Source: Chionis minor
Lineage: Eukaryota > Chordata > Aves > Charadriiformes > Chionididae
NCBI GenBank assembly: GCA_013398295.1
Contig: VZSF01006733.1
Coordinates: forward strand, 918,923-982,922
Length of the DNA stretch: 64,000 nt
Direction of reading: 5' to 3'
Below, piece by piece: positions 1-13,700 of the stretch. The notes beneath the pieces were generated by a model. The model was not told the DNA's origin and searched no databases. It saw only the letters and a program-made list of their open reading frames with translations. The position numbers were made by a program, and so were the translations under genes. Position 1 is the first letter of the stretch. Every line of letters begins with the position of its first letter.

Positions 1-3000
1 TTTTTTTATAGAACTTGTTTGAACTTTTGATCAACTTTGTTCTAGTAAATACTCTCTGAGATGGAGTGACCACAAAGCATTCATGACCAGACATGATTTT
101 TCTTCATAAAGTCATGCTTGGCTGCTAATTGCCTAGACATATTCTATAGAAAATATGTAGTTTTTTTAATACGATCCTGTATTTTTCCAAGTGCTGAAGT
201 TAAACTAACTGTTAGAGAATACTTTGGTTCTTCTGTTGCCGTGTTTGAAAGAGACCTAAGACTTAGTGTGTGAAACCTGATTGTTTTTGATATCTCCCAT
301 TTAACATCTCAAATACTGAACAATTTCAAATGTCTAATAAATATAAGTACTCTTTAATCCACTTTTCTTCATCTGTCTTGAGTTTACATTTTTTCCTGTC
401 CTAATTGTGTCATCTGTCTGACTACATCTGACTTTGTTTTGTGAAGACTGCTGTTAAAAAAAACACTTGTGCCACCTCAATATAATGGTGTGTTTATCTT
501 TCCCACTCAGTAGTCAACTGTCTCTTCCCTGGGTTCTTTCTCTCTTAAGGCACTTAAGGAAAATTTTCTTGTCCATCTTTACACCCCTCGCAAGGTACCT
601 AATTTTGTATTTTTTGGTGTGCTTTCTGCAATTATCCACAGATGCTTATGTCTACTTATCTGTACCTAGCAATGTGGCTTAATTTGCCTATATCTAGGCT
701 TCTTGAGCCAGCCACAGCAGTCTCTTACTGACTGTCATCCTCTGTGCTGGCACAGTGTGTGGTTGTAACTATACTATAATTTTCATAAGAGTAGAAATTA
801 GACCTATTATATCATATTGCTTTTTATATAGAATTGCTTTGAACGGGAATGCTCTGAGTTTAACAATGACCTCACAATGCAGGACTGGACAGACAACCAC
901 AGTCCCAAGGATTTCTTTCCTCAACAAAATTCTGTTTTGTTGAAAGACCCCAATGCCATTACAACTTGCATTATGTGTGATTACTCTACCTGCTCACAAA
1001 AAGCTGCATGCACTTCATCTTCACAGCACATTTATCTGTAGAGGATCCTTGGTATGGCAATTGCCTTTATTACTTTTTAAAGAATTCCTGTAAGTACATC
1101 TATTTATGTGTTGAGGATCTCAGAGCTTACATATACATATTTGATATACATGGCAACACTTTTTTTTTTTCTGTAAAAGATGCATATTTTGCTACTAATA
1201 TTATGATCATGTAAATAATCCCTTTGCAAGACATAAGAGAGTAAATAATGTGAAAAATGTAAAAACTTCGGAAAAGAGTAACAGTGCGGACGTGCATATG
1301 GAATATTTACAATACTAGCTGCCTCCGCTGAAATAGTGTATTGTAAAAAAAAAATAAGAGTTCAAGAAAGAGCAAGGGAAATGAAACTGTGCACCATTAC
1401 ACCCAGAGACTCTAGCTCCCAGACTTTGATAACAAAAAATATAGTCTGTGTGTGTGGAAGGTACTACAGAAGGGGCTTCTCACTGGTTTCACTAAGATAT
1501 CAATACTTCACGAGGCTACTAAAAGGTTGCTCACAGATGCTCCAGCATACAAAGTACATTGGCTCCTTCTAAACCAGCACCTTGGAAGGAACTGCAGCAT
1601 CTCAGTCTCTAGTCAACTGGAGTCCCAGAGTCATCACATTTCTACATGGACAGTTTTCTTGAACCTTACAGCAGAACTCAGCTGTTCAAGACAGTCACTG
1701 CATTAATTTTGTTTCACATGATAAATACTGGTTTTCCTGAATTCCACTAGTATCAGCACCACCATAAGTACAACTTCAGGCCGTTCAGCTAAACTCATAA
1801 ATGGTGTTACCATTAAAAGCCACTGTTCTATTTGAATACTGTCCTGGTTTTGTTGGGAATGCGTCATCATTGCCAGTATTCAAGTTCACTCTCTATTCTT
1901 TGTGAGACTTCTATAACCTTTGTTAAAAGTCCTCTCATTTTTATGAGTGCATATCAACTGTTCTGCTTCACTATCTTTAGAGTATGTCACATAAAAGAGC
2001 ATTGGGACTTTTTGTCTCAGCATTTTGATCAACTGCCTGTAAAATTCTGAGATTTTCTTCCCATTTTTTAAGTACAGAAGCTTCTTGATTACATTTCAAA
2101 AATAACATAAATGCTAACATCTACCCTGAAGCTAGTGCTTTGTATTTTTTTGTTCAATTTTTAGAAACAGAAATAAATCCTGAAATTATTTGACAGTTAT
2201 CATCCTAACACAATATTCACATTTGATATAATGTCATCTGTTCTTAGAAATTTTCAATAATCATTTATCTGCTAACATCTGTATAACATTTTTTTCTCCC
2301 TGAGAAGCTTTTCAAAAGCAAAGTAAATGTTTGTCTTTAAGTAGTTCACATTCCATGTCACAATTAGTAGAACTAAAGCAGTAAAAACACCCAAACACCC
2401 TAACAACTTTATAAAAAAGTAACAAAATTCAAAACAGAAATAATACCAGGTGAAAGAGGAAATCCAAAAGTGATCAGCAATTACAGCTCATCTTCTATAA
2501 AAAAAAGAGAGTGAATGCTATTTTATTTCTTGATTATCTAAGTTGCATTTCTGGATATGAAGTTCTGTGTCAGCATTTCAGGAAAACTTTATAAGGAGCG
2601 AGCCCAAAGTATATTATAATACTTTTAGCTTCTAATGTGAACATCTTAATAATAAACTTTCTGTTCCAAAGGAAAAGTCTAGTGTCTGCTACTGTATGAG
2701 TTCAATTTCTAATAAGCCCTTCAGCATTAATGGAGAAGAGAATCATATTCCATATTAATGGATCCCAGAAGCACTATTTCATGACAAATGTGAAAGTAGT
2801 TTTATCTTTTGGGCAGAGCAGATGAATTTGTTTCACTTGGCATTTAAAGAACCAAGATCTTCTGGTAGCCAGAGTGCACTAAATGACGTTAGTACTAAAG
2901 ACAACAATCTGGGATCATCCAGAGAACAAAATCCAGGGTTACTGACAGAAGCAGAAAAGGATAAGAATTTTTTTCTCCACAGCACTTAGCTGGAAATGGA

Positions 3001-4624
3001 TTCCTTACTGTTATAAACAACTTTTTGAGGACTTGCACAGCCCTGATGAAAGGCAGTAAAAGGAGCAATCTTGGTAGTGCATATTTCTAAGGGTGCATTT
3101 CAAGAAATAAGTAAAGGTATCTCAGCTATGTACCAGTGGGCAGCTCTGAACTGCACAAGGTGTTTTCATGCCATGGGATTCAAGCAAACCTTTCCATCCT
3201 CAGAGATAATCCAGGAAAAACCCAGTAGTCATGTAAACCAATCACATCAAAGAGGAACCCCAATCTCCTTTTCTCACATCAAGCTTGATGTAGCTTCCTT
3301 AAACTTGCTAAAGAATAAATTTGGGTTATTACACATTATCAAGTGTGTTTATTCATTGTTATGTGATTTTAAAGGTTAGAGAACAATTTAACTGTAGCAT
3401 GACTTTATTTTCTTTTTCTAAGTGCTGCATCAAAGGACCAGTTTAAAGATTGTTGCATTTATTCATCTAAAACATGGACTAAACTGTATTTATACTGTCA
3501 TCGTGTTGAGTTGGGTTGGTTTTTCATTTTTTCCCCCGGAGTGTCGTGTTCTATCTTATATAGGTAACAGTATTTTAGGCAGTTTTTTCATTCAGATATG
3601 ATGTTTTGCCTTTAAGAGTTACTGCAAGTGCTGCGGCTATGGAGGTTTTATGCTCAGCCAACTACATTCAGTCACAGATTTTCATTTCCAAATGAAAGCG
3701 TTTCTACAGGTTACCAAAACTCTCTGTCCTGAGCTCCTCATAAATCCATCTAGTTATTTAATGCATATAGTCCCCAGTTTACACGATTTAACTTTGGAAA
3801 GGCCCACTTTATTTTTTTGCCGTGTCAGATAATATATTTTGTTCCTTTGTAACACTTCATTTAACAAACAGAATTAATCTCTGGAACTGGGCTGTGTGTG
3901 TCCCTAGCCCAGGAATGCTGGAGCGCTTGGGGGCTGTCTCTTTGCTGTAGCACTGCAGTTTCAAAGGGAGCAAGTGGGATCATTGCTGACTCCCCCTTCT
4001 CTCTGGGAGGGATGAAGGTAACCGAAAAGCAGTAACTTCAGATGACAGAGTATTTTGTGACCAAGGATCAGATGGGAGCACACTGTGGCCTTTCCACATC
4101 TGTATTGGTAAAAGAGAAGTGAAAGACCGAGGGAGGCACTGATGGTACTGTGGTAGTGTTGTTTGCATTCCCCACCAAGGGCAGCACAAACCAGCTCTGG
4201 TCCAGAAACCATTTACACACACAGCTGGAAACCCACATAGCCCATCAGAGCAGCCCTGCAGTCACCTGGCTCTGAGCACTGGGAAAACCAACACCTGCCT
4301 GTTTGCACTTGGCCATGACATGCCAGGAATGTATAGCGACCAAATGCACGGGCTGTATTTCTCACCTGCTTTGTTAGTTATGGTTTCATATGGACTGCAT
4401 TGCACTGGGAAATAGTCACCCGGTAAAATCCCCCAACATGGTGACCCTGTGCTGATCTGCTATAGAGGCAAAACCCTCCCAAAAACAGGGCTTGCAAAAA
4501 AAGTTCCTGCTCACTTAGTTTTCTTCCAAAGCCCACCAGAACTCATTCAGGCAAAAATCCTATTTCCAAAGTCAAGTTGCAACTGTTCAAGTTAAGGACT
4601 ACTTTTGCGAGCAAGATGGTGCCT
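1..4624. other. AT-rich non-coding DNA, no gene recognised
   Basis: Open frames here reach only about 100 codons and none resembles a family I know. There are short homopolymer runs, for example a T run near 1158-1170, and scattered poly-A. The part from about 3880 to 4620 is less AT-rich than the rest but shows no splice-bounded open frame or known repeat. Consistent with intergenic or intronic sequence. Confidence 0.6.
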
Positions 4625-4832
4625 TTATGCACTAGTAAGAGAAGCCTAGCCTGTGGCTGTCCTTTCCCTGGCATGGGGACGTCTATTGGACGTCCCCAAT
4701 AGAAGCCCCACCAACTCAGCAACTCCCTTTTTGCATTAGTAAGAGAAGCCTAGCCTGTGGCTGTCCTTTCCCTGGCATGGGGACGTCTATTGGACGTCCC
4801 CAATAGAAGCCCCACCAACTCAGCAACTCCCT
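4625..4832. repeat. Two-copy 104-bp tandem duplication carrying alternative hairpins
   Basis: Two head-to-tail copies (4625-4728 and 4729-4832) match almost base for base at a spacing of 104. The visible differences are near the left edge of each copy (GCACTAGT versus GCATTAGT). Each copy contains a perfect inverted repeat, GGGGACGTC, a TATTG loop, then GACGTCCCC (4675-4697 and 4779-4801). Overlapping it is a second one, TCTATTGG then CCAATAGA (4682-4703 in copy 1). The two hairpins cannot form at once. The high identity suggests a recent segmental slip or an assembly duplication. Confidence 0.9.
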
Positions 4833-7083
4833 CTCCCCTTTGGCTCACCTTGGCCCTGGTGACCTGCAGGGCTGCAAACCTCATTTTTTGTCCTGAGACT
4901 TTTTTGAACAGGGGAGGGAAATATAGAAAATTAGAAGAGTCAGAAATGTTGTCATTCGGATTGTATTTGAGCTTTTGAATTGCTAAGCCTGCAGCAGTGA
5001 AGCTGACTACATTGAGCTGCATCTTTGCTAAGTTTTGGTATTAATTTTTCTGAGTTTTAAGCAATATCACGGGGTTTTTAGAGTGTTTATTTTGGACATA
5101 AGTTTTTTTAAAAAAAAATGTGTATGTGAATTAATGAATAAAATGAAATATTCAGGCTCGTATTATTTTAAACTATCTGGTTTATGCAAGTTTTGCCAGC
5201 TGATATACAGCATGAAGCACACAAGTAAATGATAGCAACATTTTTCTCCCCATCCATTTTATAGCATACAATTTTATATTTTTATTTCTTGAGATAGATT
5301 TTCAGTCATGCTGTGATTAACCCACAGTCCTGGGGAGGCAGAACAGTATTCATATGTATTTAGCAGGCCCCCATTTAAATCATTGTCCCTTGAGATTACA
5401 TTGGAAAGAAGTTTTACTGCAAATGTGGAGGAATGAAGGCACTATTGTGGTGGGCAGAAAGCAGCATACATAGTTATTTCTAGGTAAGCAGATAGCTATC
5501 CTAATATATCATCTCATTAAAATATCAAAGCATGTCCACTGAGGCTCCGAGAACTAACATTGTGATGCCATCAAAATGTGAGATTACTGAAAAAGCACCA
5601 CATCATTTTGCCAATGAAGCTCATTTCCACACACGCTAGCATGGAGCTGCCATGCCAAATGGTATTACTGATGGCTTTTTGGCCTTCCTGGACTTTAGCT
5701 GTACAGATACGAGTTTCTGCTAGCAGACACCATATCTGTATGTACAGTTAATTTACATCTCCCATTTTTAATTCTATGCAATACCATTTTTGCCTATTTA
5801 AAAAATGCTTTGTGCTGTGTATGCTTTTCAGCTTCACTGTGCCTGAATGTTTTATTGGAACATTAACTCAGCTTACTTGAGAATTACTGGGTAGTAAATG
5901 CACTGGTGAGGGAATTTAGATGTGGTGGGGTGTTAATTTATTTTTCAAATAATGACCTAAGGTGCAACTTACTATTATTTTGTCTAATTATTCCTGTTTG
6001 AAGGCTATCAGTCATACTTTGCTACAGATTACCCTTGCAGATTTGAAGTACTTATAAAAATAAACCTGTGATTTCAGGAGGGGAGCACATACCTTTAGTT
6101 ATGCATGTGCTGCATGGTAGGAATTATTTTCATACATCCTCTGCTGTGGTTTTATTTCTAATTATTGATTTGAATAGACTTTTTCTTAAGCTGATCTCTC
6201 AGTTGTAATGAGTCATATTTGTCATTTGTTCTTGAGCCATGATTGTCTTCTGTTAATATTCCAACTACATCTAGGAATTAAATATTTGCAGCCATTCACT
6301 TGCCACAACTTTTCTGCTTTCGCAGTAGCTCTGATCATTTGAAATGTGTTTCCTTGAGGAGAACTCCAGTCTTAAAAATACCTTATTTAAAACTCATGAC
6401 TCAGGGTTTTTATTGGGTTCAGATCTTCAGGGATACTGAGCCACATAGGCCTTGCTGATTCAGTAGCATGCAAACTCTGTAGCGTTCAAATTACTGTCTA
6501 CAGATGTATAAACAACAAGTATTTGGTCCAAAAGACTGCTTCATTGTGTCAGCCTTAAATACTCAGGATCCCTATCCAAACATGGGGAGATGGCTCTCAG
6601 GAGGAAATTCCCAAAAGCTTTAAGACAGCACCTATCTCTGTAGTCCATATAAAGCACATATTTCCTAACAGGGCAATTCTGTTTCCCACACACCCATCAA
6701 GGAGCTGCTTAGAACCAGCCCAAAAGGGAGCCCAAGAATGGGATGGTCTGAACCATACCCAGACACAGCCCTGCACAGGGCCACCCAAAGTTCAGACTTA
6801 TTATACCAGACTGTTAATTTGAATTGGTTTTCTCCAAACGTGGGAGACTGAGGTAGTAATGTTTACCCATAAAAAGCGATCTGGTCTTCTGTGCGTTTTC
6901 AGCCAATGAGGGCTGGGGAGCAAGCACAACTGGTGCTTACAGCTCTTGGCAACTAACAGTTCTCCCTTATTCCCATGAAATTAATTACCTACAGACTTTC
7001 TAATCTCACTTTAGGTGATGCAAAAAAACAGTCTGATTATGGATCTGAGTTATTTAAACACTGTGGAAATCATTGCCATATGT
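4833..7083. other. AT-rich non-coding DNA, no gene recognised
   Basis: No coding sequence, RNA gene or known repeat was recognised. The stretch from roughly 5500 to 6420 is AT-rich, free of recognisable transposon sequence and rich in ATTA/TAAT cores. That is compatible with conserved non-coding DNA, but a single sequence cannot show conservation. Confidence 0.5.
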
Positions 7084-7746
7084 CTACATGTATGTACAAA
7101 TGCTGATTTTGAACACATCATTTTCTTTCTTCCTTAATGTACCTAAATGATTTTGCTTTCCCATTATGTGAGCAGGCTGGGAACTGTTTGCCGCAAAATC
7201 CAATTCTTTATTACATGAGACTGAAGCTAATTCAGGGACCATCTGTGTGTACTTACGACTTAAATCATTCCTTTCAACGTGCATTATATTGTGCTTGTCA
7301 AAGTTCAATTTCATCTCCAATGGTGTTGCCTGTTTACCTGGTTTTGCTCTTTCCCAATGGAGCTCGTCACATTCCTTCTGAGTTTGTACATAAATAATCT
7401 TGAGACAGCAGCATATTTTACAAGTTTTCTGCATTTTGGTGAACCACACAAAAAGGATAGTTTCTGCACAGCTACAGTGCAAAGGATGCCGTATTGGAAC
7501 TGCCACCCGTCCTCCTACAGTGTTCCTCTCACAGGGTTTTGCACCGCTGCCCCATGAAGCATACAACAGCAAAGTGGAATTTTCATCCTGAAGACAAATG
7601 AGGGATGGAGGAGAAGGGTGTCCCACCTCAGCCTCCCTGATGCCGAGTGATCCTAGTTCAGACCAGTGAGGAGGAGCAGGTGTCTGGTCGGATAGCAGGT
7701 GGCATTTTGAATAGTCCACTGAAGATTTATGTGACATACTGAGCAT
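7084..7746 (-). pseudogene. Ancient LINE reverse-transcriptase remnant within a 220-codon open frame
   Basis: The minus-strand frame is open for 220 codons. Residues about 105-210 resemble the segment just after the catalytic motif of CR1-like non-LTR reverse transcriptases. There is a MKLNFDKHNIMHVERN stretch (residues 145-160) where the family usually has MKFN.xKCxVxHxGRN. It is followed by a PELASVSCNKELDF piece matching the family's 'ELxxxxxEKDLG' block and a LGTLRKK piece matching 'LGxIRK'. The catalytic FADD motif is not present. Residues 1-100 show no similarity I recognise and are rich in Cys, Ser and Pro. The frame is probably open by chance in an old fragment; an exapted coding use is possible but unsupported. 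I am fairly sure of the LINE origin of the C-terminal half and not of any function. Confidence 0.55.
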
Positions 7747-10700
7747 CTTCTGATGGATGGCTTCTTTCAGCCAGTGCGACTATAGCACAGAGAGAGATAA
7801 TTAGCTCTAAGTTAGCTGTCTTGGGTACCAAGAGCAATGATGCCTGAGGCTTCAGTGCAGCTATACAACTGTTTACCAAAATTGTGTTGCTGTGAGTATT
7901 CTGCTACTGATATCTAAGCCAGCTGGACTTAGGGTACTGCAGCCATATCAGCTGCAACCCACATGCACAGGCACGTGAGTGCTCTTTGAGTTGCTTTCTG
8001 TACATTTGCTGTCTTTTCAGAGATGTCAATATCTCTTATTAGGCCCAACCACACTCGGGAGGTATAAAGGGCATGTGTTTCTCACCAAGGATTAATCTCC
8101 CTGAGCTCCAGCCCTCAAGTGCATGCAGCTGGAGCTGCAGTATTGGCTGCTGGTTCCTCTGCACCCTGTGCTGTCAGCTCCTTGGGTCTTATCATGCAAT
8201 TTCGTAGCCTTTGAGGATTTTCCTGAAAGTCCCAGTTCTCCTGTGACTTTAAATTTTTCATAATGCGAATATTTCTTTGTCACATGAAGAGCTGGAAAAT
8301 GTTAAAACTAAATCTGCAAGCACTGGAAGGGAAAGAAAAGACTAGCATTTACGATTACTAATGCCACATGATCTTTAAAAGCTTGAGTTACAGTTACCAA
8401 AAAATTGATGACTGCTAAATGTAGCCCCAAATCTGAACTGGAGACAACTCAGGCAGACAGTACATGCTGTGGTTGCTGTCAGCTGCCAAAATGCAGGGAT
8501 GCCCATGTCTTCTCAGGCTGAATCCTGGTCTTCTCTGAGAAAAGGGGCTGCAGGATTCACCAGCATCACAGGAGCCTGCAGCTAGAGAAAGGAAGGAACA
8601 AAAAGTAATCAAAATTGGAAACAAAATGGCTTAATGTCCGGTGTGAATGCTGAAAAAAGGAGGAAAGGGAAAAGTGGCAAATCATCAGGTGCTCTGAAAA
8701 ATGGAAGAACGTAAGCAATGAATGAACGTGGACACCAGGACAGGAAACAGTGAGGCAGGAGGGTGGATCTTTTAGGCAGAGCCATTAGTGTGCTGGTTCC
8801 CATCCAACTGTTCATCCTCTCCCACAGAGTCTTGCTAAACAGGAATCTGCCAGGTGGTGATCTGAGGTGAAGGAAAGCAAAATACCCTTAAATATTTGTC
8901 CAGGGACATTTTGCAGTTGGGGAGAAGGGACAGTCAGGAAGAATCCTTTGGGTGAGGGGATAAAATATTGGCAAGGGTTTACCTCTCTCATCTGTTTAGA
9001 CCGCACGTACATGGCAACAAAATCTGTGCCTCTGTATCTGCACAATGCCTGGCATATTTCAGGAGCTGCAGTCAAATAAAAGAAGGGAAATACAGTGAAA
9101 AAAGGAAAGCAGAAAGCATATTTTCTGTGTACCCAAGAAACTCAACACAATCCTACTGAATGATATTTTATCTATATTTAAGGGTATCATTTTTCCAATA
9201 TGTTTGCTAGATATCGTCAGCTGTCTTAAAACCTGAAAGGTGATTTTATGGAACGCAGATTTTTAGGTTTATTGTTTTGTGGAAGTGTATTATAGGCATG
9301 TAAATGTGCAATGAATGCCACACCAGCACCCTGTTTCATGTAAAACGTATTGATGTTCTGTTGTGCAGGTTTTCTTTCGTGGTTACTGGGCAGAACCATA
9401 CAGAGGCAAGCCATGAAAGGCAGAAGGAAGGTGCAGGGAACAAATACTCTTAGAAAGGACAGAAAAGACAAATGGAAAATCCTACACAGAAAAGAGAGAA
9501 AAAAGTAGCAAAATGTGAAGAAGAGGAAATAAAGACGAAGCCCAACAAGAACTACTTACCTACGTAAAGTTAAGCATGTGTAATCATTTTTTACAAGAAA
9601 CAGTCATTTTTTTAAAATAAATCACAAAATATTTTTGTGCATAAGACTATACCCTGCTATTAAGAGGGCTATGTAAGCCTGCTAACACTATTTCGCGTAT
9701 GTGCAAATATTTTCTTAAATATTATTTTATACCATCTCACTAATAAGTACAGAAAATCAGGAAAATGTGAGGTGTATTACTTAATGCATCTTCTTCCAGT
9801 GTGTAAAAACTGTATTTATACAATTTATTGCATATTGCTAAGGCTGCAAACTAGCACTTTGTCATTAAAAGAAAACTAGGAATGTCTGTAGCGTTTGCTG
9901 ATATGTGGTAAAATACATTTGTCGACATTAATACTGTTTCTAAGAGCCCAGAGCCAGCATGTAAGTCTGCTGTTTTCTGGAAATTCTGATTGTCAAACAT
10001 GGCACCCTTCAGGCAGAGCCTTTATCTCTGCGGCCACAGGGATCTGCAGAACTATTAAAGCTTTCCAGGCTTCCTAAAATATTTTAAGCAACATAAGATC
10101 TTCCCAAATAAGTGTACACTTATTAAAGGCACGATAATTTACAGAAAACTGGAGGTTATTGCAGGGCCTTGACTAGAGTGATGCAGTCTTCACTAGAGGG
10201 ACTTTCCTCTTAACTCCAATTTAATGCATTTTTCAGCAATAAAAAACAGCGAGGGAAATGTATTTAACAGCTGTAAATTTTAAGAGGAGCTTACAATATT
10301 CAGAGTCAATGTCTAACACAGTTCTGATTATGAGGTAAATGCTAGTAATTTACAATGCACTCAAAATGCCACTGTGTTACTCTGCTTGGTCATGTGAGAT
10401 AATTATAGCAAACAGGAGAGTTTTTCAGGTGAAAGGGTTGTTCAGCTTATCTCCTCTTATTGCACAGCTGTAATTTGAAAGTCAATGTGTCATGGTTTTA
10501 TCTCATTAGATAAATTAGTAATAAATAAATAAATCCATCACTGACTTGGGTTGTAACCTTAGGAAAGTTTCTGCTGCCTTTACTTTTCTTCTCATTTTTT
10601 ATCTGCCTTATCAATCTCATTAGATTTCCAAGGCAGGGACTATCTCAATACGTAATTTGCTCTCAGCTATGGCTCAGTATAAAAGACCTCGATCTCATTT

Positions 10701-13700
10701 AGAGTCTGCTCACTACTGTAATACACAGCAATGTTAATAAAGAGTTCAAAGTAGTAGTAGCTCTATCGCTGACATTGGAGACTATTCTAGAGACCAATAA
10801 TTCTCAGTTAAAGGAAGTTTTCCTTTTTCAGGTTTTATCACACCCTTTTCCTTCTCTACACAACTCTTTCTGTTCTCAGCTGTTCTGCTGAGTGCTGTCC
10901 TGAACACTCCTTCTCTACCTCAAGCATCCACTTATCAAAGATTTATAAATTGGATTAATGTTTCATCACTTCTTAAGTTAAATGCACTGATTTCCCTTTC
11001 TAAATCCTTCTTCAAATCCTGCCCCTCAGCCCCCTGATATCTTTTGGCAGTTTGCCTTTGGCCACCCACTGTTTCATGCAAAGGTACCCTTTTTCCCACT
11101 GACATCACAAACAAATATCACCAAGGTAATTGGTGGCCCTAAAATATTGCTTCACAAAGACCTGAAATAGCAAAGCATTCTTATTTATCCTGAACGTACC
11201 GTACTACAGGAAAGTAACATGGTTCCCCAGTGACAGACCATAAACCATGCTCCTACCAGTTTTACTACTTTTCTCAGAAGATCAGCTTCCATGTTTAAAC
11301 TTTAAAATAAATGTTTGATATATAAAGCAAAAAGATTCCTTCTGCCCTTCAGACACTTAGCCAGTCATAAGGCACGATGGGAACCCCTCTGCCAGCACCA
11401 ACATCCGGCTCTGGTGCTGCTGGTGCCACAACTGATTACCCTTTACAGAAACATGAGAACTGCTAGCAGCAGGTCCAGGAAGCATCAGCCTTCCCCCACC
11501 TTTTAAAGGCTTTGAGTCAAAATGTGATTCACAGCTCCTAAGTGCTTTTTCCCATGTGGATATGCAGTTATATCCACATGAGAAATATATATATGCCAAG
11601 CAAAAAATATTTGCTTTTCTTTGGGGGCAGTATGAATACCACACATATTTTTCAAATAAAATACCCCAGAACACTGTATTAAGTGATGAACTTTTTTCAC
11701 ACAGACCTACTTTCTCAAGGTTAAATCCTGTTCCCAATGAAATCCAGAGGAAATTCACAACTGATTGCAGTGGGATCAGGATATTGTATTTAAGGTCAGC
11801 TTCTCTTCTCGGTGCTTAGCTTTAAATATGCTATAAAATAAGTGGTCCGCACAAAGCATTGTGTATGTGACCATTCGCAAACTTTCGTATGGCTCCTAGT
11901 ATTTTTGTAACTCCAGGGTAGAGCTGGAAGAACAGGAACAAACACTAGCAGAATCCATCTACCTAAAATATTTAGTGAACAACAATCACAACCTATTTAA
12001 AAAGCAAAATAAGAGGGAAAAAAGCTTCATTTTCCTGTAGAGTCATTTGAGGAATTTTTAGTGAATTTTGCTTCCATTCTGTTTTTCTTTTTTTCTTTCC
12101 TTCTCACTCCGCCTCCTCCATTCTCTCTCCGTCTTTCCCCCTCCTCCCATTTCTGCCATCCTAATCGTTACATAAGAATATAAATATCCTTCTGCCCTTA
12201 AGTACATACAAGGGTATCCTTTGTTTTCCAAAGCACATTTCTGCTGAATAATATGGCATGTTCTCATATAATTCAATAATGGCTTTTCACAGATATTATC
12301 TGTGAGATTTCTGGTGGCTCCAGCTCTGAACAGCTTCACCTGGATAATTTCTATGCTCATGATAGCACAAGTGACCAGGAAAGTTACAAAAACAGACCAG
12401 CTGGTGTCAGTGGTATTCAATTGCCTAACCACAAGTGTCTAAAGTTGAGATATCCCGGGGTATCTGAGACACCCACATGGTGGTGGCGGACATGATAGAG
12501 GAACACAGCAACCTTCTGCCTATATTTGGACAGCAGAATGAAGCCTTAGGTACCACGGCCCATGTAAGGTGAACTGCTGTATGAGATCTGTTCCCAGAGC
12601 CAAGTAGGTCTCTGATGGTTGTAACCATTATATAAGTGAGCTTAGATGCTGTAGCTGTCATACAGACACCTACATATACGTGCTTAGATATAAATGTCTT
12701 GATTTAGAGGTGAATTTCATTCATATGGTTTTGATTGGCACGAGCGGCACTGTGATCATTGTCATATAATGCTGTTCCCTAAGGATTTCTTATTACTTGG
12801 TGACAATTTTTGTGCCAAAGCAAGGTAGGCTTTTACGAAGATTAAAAAAAACCCAAACAACCAAAACCCAACAATCTGCTACTTAACAACCACTTCTAAA
12901 TGAAGGAAGTGTCTACAGTCAGTTTAAAGATACACAACCAAAATCACACCATAGCAGGCAAGGTGTGGGAATCGGCTAATATCTTCAGTCTGCTGTGCTG
13001 AAATTGATTAAAAGACTGATCCTTATCCAGAATGGCAATGAAGCCTCCCTGTTGCGGCACAGCACAAACTGCAATTCAGAAGACTTCTGAGTCTTCTCAG
13101 AGAAGAAGATAATCAGGTGCTAGAATAAAGTCATTACTATCAATCCTGTGCTCAAAATGTAGAGACTGCAACGTGTATGGGATTATTGCCCTACTGAGTT
13201 TGAGACAGGAGTGTAAACAGTCTTTTAAAAAATAAACTCTCATTATTGCAGTTAGGAAACAACTGACTGGCTTTAATGAAGCCTAATTCAAAGATTTTGG
13301 TTCCATAAACCAATTAGACCATAGCAGAGCTTGTTTGGAAACATTGTGTTTTATCAACACAACAGTGCTAGATGAAAAGCAGTACTTTAAATGATGTTAT
13401 TTTTCAAGAGGACAGTGATTTATTTTATCTGTTACATACTGGAGATCATCTAGCAACAGACCTTAATAACAACTAGACCAGAAGTCCTTGATATGCAGAA
13501 AAACCAACTCACGATTGAATGTCACACCGCTATAGAAGATTCAAATGACTGCAGGTTCCAGAAGGGTCTTGAGGCAGAAAACCCTTCCATGGTGTCTTAC
13601 ATTACGGCCATTTCTGACTCTTCATGCCAGGCTTAGCTTTGATTCTACAAAGTGCTGAGAAATATGAAATAATGTTTAATCAAAGGCAGCTAGAAGTGTT

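Noticed and set aside
4625..4832. Tandem copies considered as a CRISPR or terminal-repeat pair
   Set aside because: Only two directly adjacent 104-bp copies with no unique sequence between them.
12058..12432. 124-codon minus-strand frame with a hydrophobic segment
   Set aside because: Its charged tail comes from a polypyrimidine tract and no domain or splice context supports a gene.
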